A stretch of 64,000 nucleotides of DNA from the NCBI GenBank assembly GCA_015061085.1, contig SUXG01000001.1:62001-126000 (forward strand), read 5' to 3'. The stretch is from Bacteroidales bacterium (GTDB lineage Bacteria > Bacteroidota > Bacteroidia > Bacteroidales > Muribaculaceae). The notes under the pieces are model-generated. The model was not told where the DNA came from. It did no database searches and saw only the letters and a program-made list of their open reading frames with translations. The translations under genes were made by a program, and so were the position numbers. Shown in pieces: positions 9,901 to 17,284 of the stretch. Position 1 is the stretch's first letter. Every line of letters starts with the position of its first letter.

Positions 9901-10504
9901 GGCCGGTGCGAAGAGCGTAGTTCTCGATATCATGGACTTGTCTAAACCAATGGAAAACGGTAAGTATATCCTTGATGTTCCTGCTGCATTATTTACAGTC
10001 GATGGTAAGGCTAACGATGCTATGTCATTCACTTATACACTCAATGGCCCTACTTACGAAGTTGAAGTATTGGAAGCTCCATTTAATAAGATTCGTTTGA
10101 CAGTCGGTAATGTAAAAGAAATCAAAATCAACGAAGAATGTGCAGACGATGTTACACTTTGGTACACAACAAGTGGCGAAGAACAAGTGGGTAAATACAT
10201 CGCAAGCGAACCTGTAAACAACACTGTTGAATTTACTCTCGAAGACGCTAACGTAGAATTTAAGGATGGCGACTATGTAATTTGGTTACCTGCTGAATAC
10301 TTCTGGGTTGGCAACTATAAGTCAAGAGACGTGAAATTTGCTATCGAAGGCTATGTATCAGTAGAAGAAATAGCTGAAGACACTAACTTCGACGTTTATA
10401 GCGTTAACGGTATGGTTATCAAGCGCAATGCTAACAAAGCAGACGTTAAAGATCTTGATCCGGGCGTTTACGTAATCAACGGTAAGAAGGTGCTTGTGAA
10501 ATAA
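6902..10504 (+). CDS. large secreted Ig-like repeat protein with a T9SS-type tail (1200 aa)
   Basis: Function unknown. A signal peptide occupies residues 1-22 (cleavage after ANA). The rest is a string of roughly 100-130-residue beta-rich modules that open with phrases such as ITPEAGVL or SPADGSVLETL and end in a (D/S)G.Y.(I/V)..P..(L/A) strand, like bacterial Ig-like (SbsA/Big-type) folds. The last ~40 residues (YSVNGMVIKR ... LDPGVYVINGKKVLVK) look like a short sorting tail. There is no enzymatic motif. It shares leader, signal peptide and C-terminal third with the next gene and is therefore its paralogue. Probably a surface or matrix protein; role inferred. Confidence 0.8.
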   Translation: MRKKITALGLLLLSMIGFTANAQTFTWSLQEGATVESFLNATLTITDIPAYFDGNYAATNDCGLYRADGTQVSSFGWEWCPYTLEIVDGKLEFLLEVQYDAVAPDYPVTTAGDYYLRICPGFFRYGPDNNSENAISSEELRLNFKIEPVAGYVSASDITITPEAGVLKSCPEQWTITINKDDLTKTELTEDARFEFYANSWTVYELIPTISEDGKTITLTPGADEYGNLLTERFGELNAGVYKVIIYKNSLKFNDDESKTNDLIQIEYEIPETCRYNTSKNFPQAGKVSSLKEFELYFFEQGATVEIPAEATDRSNVPYIAYYDSQSNVWIPLVFFDSEVIPSEKDENGYWTYPGVKLTMKEDYAAMTFPEGEYKLVAPYGAYIVTTLETDWDESKVMDTQYFEDTYQLAVAPEFSSTPVWGFEDGHVFDSFSETTVTFAGLKNVELFDKYDQSLSPELIRVKADGKEEVLGNLSLGYYDESSWSDIIEPDENGTIRVYMMEDRFAPYYPIESDGDYKIKMKRGFLKMEGFNDLTNEASEITFKVQSNTLLKEVNSSIDPAPCEITAYPQRLVITFDNDEIQTLKVNELEEKYWGYDENGNWNELTRTVQATAELVQTYEYYSWACGQYLIEVNPENPKQIILTPDPSSISEDAALQYGNYKFRIKGGALTANEGLETECKNTIMEWGLYSYVQRFNSEIVLPLQNGEVQTDLKDFYVKYTDNNGNDAYGTPEAGEGIAQLFVYDEVKADWLVYSDLNLNIDNSTGVNNYIFSLDYPVTTSGRYKVVIPRNAVMFNDWGTLIHTEACEAEYVVESEEPGWYEYTTNPEEGNVPFIDDIELRFQNPMGVYVASEDWSMYADDAAAVINSEGEIVAYGDVSTAYEVIDGAWFMYQLIDFEPVVKELGDYRVVVGRNVFDTDYDNIGDSDAIEFKYTVVGGDPILSVSPADGSVLETLTNFTFSWAGATEVVVDPTLMVGGAKLYAEITEGTKELYSDIICSPAGAKSVVLDIMDLSKPMENGKYILDVPAALFTVDGKANDAMSFTYTLNGPTYEVEVLEAPFNKIRLTVGNVKEIKINEECADDVTLWYTTSGEEQVGKYIASEPVNNTVEFTLEDANVEFKDGDYVIWLPAEYFWVGNYKSRDVKFAIEGYVSVEEIAEDTNFDVYSVNGMVIKRNANKADVKDLDPGVYVINGKKVLVK

Positions 10505-10532
10505 TCAAGTCATATCGACCTTGAAATAACTC

Positions 10533-10566
10533 AGTGGGTGGGACATCGTCTCACCCACTTTTTTAT
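10533..10566 (+). terminator. intrinsic terminator after the 1200-aa gene
   Basis: A 12-bp stem (AGTGGGTGGGAC, loop ATC, GTCTCACCCACT) is followed directly by a run of T. It isolates this gene from its paralogue. Confidence 0.85.
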
Positions 10567-10878
10567 CCGGACGCGAGATAGCACCTAAAGATATTAATAG
10601 GAGCTATAGTCTTGTGAGATCATGCGCATAGATATGCATTTTGAAGAGAGGAGGAATACAGATGTTTTTCTTTCCCATTTGCTTGTTTTTATAGGCTTTA
10701 AATTTAAGATATATTAAAAAACGCAGGAAATAAACGCTAAAATTGCAAAAAATTGTGTGGATTTTGTAAAACTCGGTTAAAAGTTGTATATTTGCCCACT
10801 AATCAAATCTACATACCAAAATAAAGCCAAAATAAAAGAATATAAATTATATTATTGTTTAACTAAAATTATCAACTT
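10567..10878. other. intergenic and leader region before the 1938-aa gene
   Basis: No gene is visible. The right half carries the promoter at 10763-10794. Its last ~45 bases (TTGTTTAACTAAAAT onward) are nearly identical to the bases before the 1200-aa gene, marking a duplicated leader. Confidence 0.6.
10763..10794 (+). promoter_or_regulatory. promoter for the 1938-aa secreted protein gene
   Basis: TTTG (10763-10766), 20 bases, then TATATTTG (10787-10794). The expected start of transcription is near 10801, about 78 bases before the ATG. Confidence 0.7.
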
Positions 10879-13800
10879 ATGAGAAAGAAAATTACAGCTT
10901 TATGCTTTCTTCTTGTAGCTATGCTGAGCATGTCTGTGGCGCAAGCTCAGTATACGTCCTATAAGTGGGAAGTGTCGCCCGGTACTGATGCCAACGGTTC
11001 GGACATCTGGGTTGAAGTGACCGATCCATTAGGAACGGGGATAACATTGTCTTCTCTGTCAAAAATGCGTATCACATTTGATGGTGTGTACCAAGTGGCA
11101 GATTATTTTCAAACATACAAATATTTGTATGAGGAAGATTTGGAGACAAAAGTATTTGCGAATGGTATATCTCCATCGGTAAAAACTACAGAAAGCACAG
11201 GATTGAAAACAACACTTGAGTTTAATCCGTTCAGTGCGCATAGGACTCCTGATGTTCCATTTACAAGGGAGGGTACATACTATTTTGTAGTCCCTGAAAA
11301 TAGTTTTAATTTTTATGTTACAGAGGAAGACTATAAGGCAAGTCCGAAAGTCTATTCACGTAACACAGCAGACGTGAGTCTTTGTATCAAAATTGACAAT
11401 GACTATCTTGTCACACAAGATGATGCCACAATCAATCAGCCTGTGACTTGGTATTTCTCATTGCCGACAGAATATACAATCACAATAGATAATGCTGATG
11501 TGACTAAAACAAGCATTGTCGATGCTTCTAAAATCGCATTATTCTCAGGTAAATCAAAAAGCAGTGGTGTGACTTGTGACGCAACAATCAATGCCGATGG
11601 CAAGTCAATCGACATCAAATTGACTAATGCTCCGACGACAGGTTCTACATTATATGTAGCAATTCAGGCAGGAGCTCTCCAATTCAATGATGATGCCACA
11701 AAGAGCAATAATCATATTTATTTCGGTCCATACGTATTGCCTGGCAATCCGAGCTCATCATTTGTACGTGACATAGTGCCTGCAAAGAATAGTAAGATCA
11801 CAACATTAGACAATATCTATTTCTATACAGGAAAGAAGAGTGGTACTTATATCTTTGACGAAACGAAACCGATTTTGTTACAAAGATATGACGAAGGTAC
11901 ATCTGCATGGGTGGATGTATGCGAAATGAAGGGTGTTCAAATCGCAGATCCTAAGGCAGAGATAGGACAAGATTACATGACAGTGAAACTTTCGCCTGCA
12001 TCAACTCCTGCTGAAGGTTTTGCTTATGGCAAATACAGAATCTTCATGCCTGAAAAATCTGTATTCTTCGATGCTTCTGGTTCGATAACATGTGGAAAAG
12101 AATATACAGCAGAATATGACTATGCTGCTAAACCGGAAATAGCACTTAATCCTACATGGTCAATCGAAGATGGTGCTGAATTTAACTCACTTGCAGAAGT
12201 ATATGTGACATTCGCCGGTGCAACTTCTGTGTCAACAGTGTCATCAAAACCGATAGAACTATACAAGAAAATAGGTAGCTATTATAACTATCAAAGCAGT
12301 CTTAAATGCGATCAAGCAGTCTTGGAAGGTGGAAAAATCAAATTATCGTTCCAAGAAGCAGTAGCACAAGAAGGCGAATATAAAATCGAATTGCCTGCCG
12401 GAGCTTTGAATTTCGATGGCTTTGCCGATTTGAGAAATGAAGCTTCAGTGATTACTTTTAAAGTAAACTCAACAGCACTCGTAAGACCAAGCAATGTCGT
12501 GATTACACCGGCATTAGGCGAAATCAGCGAAATACCATCAACATTCACATTGACACTCAACGATGCAAACATTACATCAGTCGAAGTTGGTACAAAAGAG
12601 GTATATGTAGGAATGGACTATGAGACATGGGAGTCTATATATGAAACAGTCCCTGTTACAGCTGCATTCAAGTCAACAGACGCTTACGTTAATCACGAAT
12701 ATGACATCGCCGTAGATCCGACAGATTGTAAGAAAATCACATTTACAAAGAAAGACGGAGGTTATGGTGAATTTGAAGCGACAAAAGAATACTACTTCGA
12801 TCTTCCGACCGGTTCACTCATCATCAATAAAGATGCAGAAACAGGCGAATATCTCACAAACGACGACCTTCAACTCGGCTCTTACTATGCTCCATACGAA
12901 TATGTTTGGGAAGTAAGAACAGGTACAGACGCTAACGGTGCAGACGTTTGGACTAAGGTGGCTAACCCTCTTGAAGAAGGCATCACAGTGTCGGCTCTCG
13001 ATAAGGCTCGCCTCACGGTAGTCGGCGCTCACTCAGTGAAGGCTTCTTGGAATGCTTACTGCTACCTCTACAAGTCAGACCTCGAAACTAAGGTATTCAA
13101 CAATGGTGCGACTAAGACTGTGACCGACAACCAAATCGTATTCGACTTCACAGGCGCTTACTACACTCCTGATAAGCCTTATACTGTAAACGGTGAATAT
13201 TGCGCATTGATCGCTGAAAACCTTATCGAAATCTTCCGCACAGCTGAAGATGTTACTGCTAAGGTATCGACTAAGAACCCTGATTCTCTTGGTTGCTTTA
13301 TCACAATCGAAAATAATAGCCTCATTAGCGCAGAAGACTGCTCTATCGACGTTGCTACAGGCTGGTACAAGTCAATGCCAACTGAATTCAACATCACAAT
13401 CAACAACGATGAAGTCCTTAAGACAGCTATCGCTGATGCATCTAAGGTGGGTCTTTACTCAAGTTCTAATCTTAAATCAGTGTGCGAGGTTGTTATCTCG
13501 GAAGATGGTAAGACACTCAAGCTTACTCCTACGACAGCTATCACATCATCAGGCGATTTCTACCTCTATATCCTTGCAAATACATTGACATTCAATGATG
13601 ACGCAACGTTGACAAACAACCACCTCAAGTTTGGTCCTTACACATTGCCAGGCTCAACATCAATCAACGAGATTGCACCAAAAGCAGGCGGTAAGGTGAC
13701 TAAGTTGGATTCATTCAATGTTAATGTTCGTAAGACAAGCGGTACATTCATCTTTGACGAAGAAAATGTAGCAGTACTCAATAAGTACAACGACGCTACA

Positions 13801-16695
13801 GCAGCATGGGAAAAGGTTTCTGATCTCGTTGCTACTGAAGCTGAAGGCTACAGCTACAAGACTGTCAACTACACATTGCCTGAAGATTTCGAAGGCGAAC
13901 TCGCATTGGGCAAATACCAAGTGTCTATCCCTGAAAAATCATTCTTCCTCGAAACAGTATCTTCAACAAGTACATCAGTAAGCTATAACAAGGCTTATAC
14001 AGCTGAATACGAATTGTGTGAAATGCCTAACGTAGAGTTGCTCCCTGTATGGGATCTCGAAGAAGGTGGTACATATTCATCTTTGGCTGAAACATATGTT
14101 ACATTCGCCGGTGCAACTTCGGCTACTTACAACTCAATGAACGCAGTTCAAGTGTTCAAAAACATTGGTGGTCACTACACATATTTCACTGATGCTAATT
14201 GTGCAGAATATGACTACAGTACTTATAAGTATGTTGTAAATATCGAAGAAGGTGGTCGTGTTAAGGTCACATTCGGCGAAGAATTGAAGGAAGAGGGTGA
14301 ATACAAGATCGTATTCCCGGCAGGTGCATTGTCATTCGAAGGCTTCACCGACGTGATGAACGAAGCATCAGAAATCAGATTCAATATCGAGTCTAATGCT
14401 CCTATCCGTCCAAGCAACGTGACTATCACTCCTGCTGCCGGCGGTATCACAGACTTCCCTACTACATTCGAAATGATTATCGATAACGCTGATATCACTT
14501 CTGTAGAAGTCGGCCAATACCAGGATTACAATGAGTACTGGGATCTCGTATGGATGAACCATAAGGCTCGTTTTGTATCAACTGATAGCTATGTGACTGT
14601 CAGCTACGACATTGCTGTTGATCCTGCTGATTGTAAGAAGGTGACATTCACTATAGATCCTAATAACTACTACCCATTCGATCCAACTAAGCAATACTAC
14701 TTCGAGTTGCCTTCAGGTGCACTCCTTGTCAACAAGGATGTTGAATCAGGCGAATACACTCAGAACGATGCTATCGCATATGGTCTTTATGAGACAGCTG
14801 CAATGAATGTAACTCCTAATGTTGGTAGTGATATTTACTTTGTGAAAGACTTCGTTGTCACTTCTAATGCTTCTCTCACGTTTGCTAACAACGAAGAGTT
14901 GTTGCCTGTGCTCAACTATGAAGATCCTGAGTTTGGTATGATATCTCCACTCCCTGTGACTGTGACTGCAGTAGAAGGCACTGACAATCAATACGTAATC
15001 ACAACAGGCATGGAAGCTAAGACACCGGGAGTCTATACACTACATATCCCTGCCGGTGCATTCCTTTACAATGGTACAAACCCAACAGCTGAAGTTACAA
15101 ATGCCTACAACGTAGTGGTAGAGCCTGCTGTTACAACAGCACCTGAACAAGGCGACATTGACATCAACGCTGTAGGAGGTTCGTTCCGTGCTGTAAATGT
15201 ATTATTCAATGGTTCAGTAGATCCTAATCCGGACTTTGAAGGCGAAATCACATTGGCAATCAATGGTACAATAGTATCTTCAGTGAATAAATACTCTGAG
15301 GGAGAACTTTACAACGAACTTGGTATTCTCTTCCCAGAGAAGTTCATCCTTAATGGTACATACGTTGTGACAGTTCCATGTGGCGCTGCTCTCTACGAAG
15401 ATGGTCGTCTCTCTTCATCTCAAGTGTTCACTTGGAATGTGTCAGGAGGCTTCACTCTTGGCGAAGGTGTGTCAGTAGACCCTGCTGAAGGCCGAGTAAG
15501 TTCTCTCTCTATCGTTAATGTGACATTCAATGAGCACGAAATCGCTTCAAAGAATATCTTCTACAACAATTCAGCTCTTGCTGCTAACGGCAATGTAGTT
15601 CTTCGCGATGCACAAGGCAACATCGTTGCTGAATGTACAACAGGCGATATGGCTAATTCAGAAGCTGGCTTCAATGTAGTAGAAATCAAGCTTTGCGAGC
15701 CGGGTACTTCTACAGTTGTTGAAATCACTGCTCCTGGTGAATACACAATGACTATCCCTGCAGGTATTGTCAACTTCAATAAGAATGGTGCTAACCCATG
15801 TACTTGTGGCGAATGTTATGCTTGCATCTCATCTCGCTCAGGTGTCGGCAATGGCAACTACAACGAAGAGTTGACATTCACTTGGACTATTCCAAATCCT
15901 GCTACTCTCGTAGCTACTCCGGCTGACGGCTCAGTAGTGGAATCACTCGCTAACATCGTTCTCGAATGGCAAGGTGCAGAATTTGTAGAAGTTAATCCTA
16001 ACCAAATGGTAGGTGGTGCTAAGATCTATAGAATCCTCGATAATGAAGAAGAAGAGCTCGTTTCAGATCTCATCTGCTCTCCAATCGGAGAAGGTAGCAA
16101 CACAGCTGTTCTCGACATCATCAATATCCCAACTCAAGATGGCAACTACCATGTGAGAATACCAAAGGGTATGTTCACAGTTGACGGTCAAGTATGGGAA
16201 GGTGTATCACTCTACTATACTATCGAATCTGTAGATGTGGCTCTCGAACAAATCAGCACTGATACATTCATCGAAATGTTGATGACTGTGACTCCATGTG
16301 AATCTATCGAACTCAACCCAGAAGCAATAAGCCAAATAACTCTTGCTTATCTTGATGACAACATTACAGAAGTAGGTTACTACGAAGTAGAAGTTCTCTC
16401 AGGCAACACAGCTAAGTTCACATTGTCAACAAATAGCGAACTCGTGAACGGTGACTATGTAATCTGGATTCCTGACGGTCAATTCCTCTTCGACGGCAAG
16501 CCAAATGCTGACGTGAAGATCTACTACGAAGGTGTTAACATCGTAGGTATCGAAGGCATTGACATGGATGCTAAGAACCTCAACATCTACAGCGTGAACG
16601 GTATGCTCATCAAGCGTAATGGTAGCCTTCGCGACCTTAACGAACTTGAACCGGGTATCTACGTTGTAAATGGTCAAAAAGTGATGGTTAAATAA
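10879..16695 (+). CDS. giant secreted protein with a ~640-residue internal duplication (1938 aa)
   Basis: Function unknown. The signal peptide is residues 1-23. Residues about 27-672 and 673-1306 are tandem copies of one multi-domain block. Matching landmarks are KWEVSPGTDANG/VWEVRTGTDANG, LETKVF.NG, FNDDAT..NNH, YVTFAGATS and YDIAVDP.DCKK. A third part (about 1307-1890) has further Ig-like modules, including SPADGSV-type ones shared with the upstream paralogue, and a CxCxxCxxC cluster at 1641-1649. The protein ends in the same sorting-like tail as its neighbour. The first copy uses many AAA and T-ending codons, the second mostly AAG and C-ending ones. It has its own promoter and terminator. 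Surface structural or adhesive role is inference. Confidence 0.8.
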   Translation: MRKKITALCFLLVAMLSMSVAQAQYTSYKWEVSPGTDANGSDIWVEVTDPLGTGITLSSLSKMRITFDGVYQVADYFQTYKYLYEEDLETKVFANGISPSVKTTESTGLKTTLEFNPFSAHRTPDVPFTREGTYYFVVPENSFNFYVTEEDYKASPKVYSRNTADVSLCIKIDNDYLVTQDDATINQPVTWYFSLPTEYTITIDNADVTKTSIVDASKIALFSGKSKSSGVTCDATINADGKSIDIKLTNAPTTGSTLYVAIQAGALQFNDDATKSNNHIYFGPYVLPGNPSSSFVRDIVPAKNSKITTLDNIYFYTGKKSGTYIFDETKPILLQRYDEGTSAWVDVCEMKGVQIADPKAEIGQDYMTVKLSPASTPAEGFAYGKYRIFMPEKSVFFDASGSITCGKEYTAEYDYAAKPEIALNPTWSIEDGAEFNSLAEVYVTFAGATSVSTVSSKPIELYKKIGSYYNYQSSLKCDQAVLEGGKIKLSFQEAVAQEGEYKIELPAGALNFDGFADLRNEASVITFKVNSTALVRPSNVVITPALGEISEIPSTFTLTLNDANITSVEVGTKEVYVGMDYETWESIYETVPVTAAFKSTDAYVNHEYDIAVDPTDCKKITFTKKDGGYGEFEATKEYYFDLPTGSLIINKDAETGEYLTNDDLQLGSYYAPYEYVWEVRTGTDANGADVWTKVANPLEEGITVSALDKARLTVVGAHSVKASWNAYCYLYKSDLETKVFNNGATKTVTDNQIVFDFTGAYYTPDKPYTVNGEYCALIAENLIEIFRTAEDVTAKVSTKNPDSLGCFITIENNSLISAEDCSIDVATGWYKSMPTEFNITINNDEVLKTAIADASKVGLYSSSNLKSVCEVVISEDGKTLKLTPTTAITSSGDFYLYILANTLTFNDDATLTNNHLKFGPYTLPGSTSINEIAPKAGGKVTKLDSFNVNVRKTSGTFIFDEENVAVLNKYNDATAAWEKVSDLVATEAEGYSYKTVNYTLPEDFEGELALGKYQVSIPEKSFFLETVSSTSTSVSYNKAYTAEYELCEMPNVELLPVWDLEEGGTYSSLAETYVTFAGATSATYNSMNAVQVFKNIGGHYTYFTDANCAEYDYSTYKYVVNIEEGGRVKVTFGEELKEEGEYKIVFPAGALSFEGFTDVMNEASEIRFNIESNAPIRPSNVTITPAAGGITDFPTTFEMIIDNADITSVEVGQYQDYNEYWDLVWMNHKARFVSTDSYVTVSYDIAVDPADCKKVTFTIDPNNYYPFDPTKQYYFELPSGALLVNKDVESGEYTQNDAIAYGLYETAAMNVTPNVGSDIYFVKDFVVTSNASLTFANNEELLPVLNYEDPEFGMISPLPVTVTAVEGTDNQYVITTGMEAKTPGVYTLHIPAGAFLYNGTNPTAEVTNAYNVVVEPAVTTAPEQGDIDINAVGGSFRAVNVLFNGSVDPNPDFEGEITLAINGTIVSSVNKYSEGELYNELGILFPEKFILNGTYVVTVPCGAALYEDGRLSSSQVFTWNVSGGFTLGEGVSVDPAEGRVSSLSIVNVTFNEHEIASKNIFYNNSALAANGNVVLRDAQGNIVAECTTGDMANSEAGFNVVEIKLCEPGTSTVVEITAPGEYTMTIPAGIVNFNKNGANPCTCGECYACISSRSGVGNGNYNEELTFTWTIPNPATLVATPADGSVVESLANIVLEWQGAEFVEVNPNQMVGGAKIYRILDNEEEELVSDLICSPIGEGSNTAVLDIINIPTQDGNYHVRIPKGMFTVDGQVWEGVSLYYTIESVDVALEQISTDTFIEMLMTVTPCESIELNPEAISQITLAYLDDNITEVGYYEVEVLSGNTAKFTLSTNSELVNGDYVIWIPDGQFLFDGKPNADVKIYYEGVNIVGIEGIDMDAKNLNIYSVNGMLIKRNGSLRDLNELEPGIYVVNGQKVMVK

Positions 16696-16717
16696 CTTTT
16701 AGGTAAATAATATTTGG

Positions 16718-16755
16718 AGAATGGGTGGTGCGTGATGCGTCGCCCATTCTTTTTA
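16718..16755 (+). terminator. intrinsic terminator after the 1938-aa gene
   Basis: A long stem starting AGAATGGGTGG and closing with CGCCCATTCT is followed by a T run. Its sequence closely resembles the hairpin at 16994-17020. Confidence 0.85.
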
Positions 16756-16834
16756 TTGTAAGAATGGTGATATTATTGCATGAAACGTTATAAATCAACA
16801 AATTTATGATTTTGTAAAATTTCATTACTATTTT

Positions 16835-16865
16835 TTTGTGTTTTTAAAATTTTATTGTAAATTTG
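16835..16865 (+). promoter_or_regulatory. orphan consensus promoter
   Basis: TTTG (16835-16838), 19 bases, then TAAATTTG (16858-16865). No ORF follows for about 400 bases, so it would produce a non-coding transcript, a very long leader for the LRR gene, or be left over from a deleted gene. Confidence 0.5.
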
Positions 16866-16978
16866 TCTCTCGGATAGGTAAAGCGATAGAGATTGTATTA
16901 AAATATGATTTTTTACCTATTGACTATAAAATGAACTTCTCTCTAATTAGGTAGAAACCTAATTATTAAAAAAAGGTT

Positions 16979-17020
16979 ATGGTTAAAATGGTCGTGGGTG
17001 GCTCGTGATGTGTCGCCCAC
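16979..17020 (+). pseudogene. possible relic of a third paralogue's 3' end
   Basis: ATGGTTAAA followed by the hairpin block GTGGGTGGCTCGTGATG...TGTCGCCCAC mirrors the last codons (ATGGTTAAA) and terminator (ATGGGTGGTGCGTGATG...CGTCGCCCAT) of the 1938-aa gene. The hairpin here lacks the T run. With the orphan promoter just upstream, this fits a paralogue deleted between its promoter and its last codons. Inference from similarity only. Confidence 0.35.
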
Positions 17021-17063
17021 TTCGCTTGTAGGGGGTGCAACTATTCATGGGTAATACTCGCCG

Positions 17064-17125
17064 TACGGCTATTCATATTGCTGTGCACTATCGCTCTTAG
17101 GATGACACGTAGATGCTTAGCTTAG
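17064..17125 (+). repeat. degenerate dispersed repeat, copy B
   Basis: Aligns with the reverse complement of 51-117: CGGCTATTCAT, TGCACTATC, CTTAGGATGACACG and AGATGCT are the shared blocks. The two copies are about 17 kb apart. Confidence 0.4.
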
Positions 17126-17201
17126 CAATGCCAAATCGACGGATAAAGCTAAAAACGAATAGTTTTGTACATCGAGTGACGATAGATTGCAATAAAAGTT
17201 G

Positions 17202-17209
17202 TATATTTG
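17202..17209 (+). promoter_or_regulatory. putative -7 box for the LRR gene
   Basis: TATATTTG fits TAnnTTTG and sits 75 bases before the start. No TTTG is at the right distance upstream, so only half of the promoter is convincing. Confidence 0.35.
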
Positions 17210-17284
17210 CAGATTAATACCGAGGCTTTCAGCCGATTGAATGGCTTGGTCGGACAACCCTTTAAGATATGAAATAAAAAGAGT

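Larger units (their letters stand above)
16756..17284. other. long gene-free region with promoter, relic hairpin and repeat
   Basis: No ORF of useful length. It holds a consensus promoter (16835-16865), a perfect short inverted repeat AATTAGGT/ACCTAATT (near 16944-16963), a stop-and-terminator-like block resembling the end of the 1938-aa gene (16979-17020), repeat copy B (17064-17125) and a -7 box (17202-17209) ahead of the LRR gene. Confidence 0.55.
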
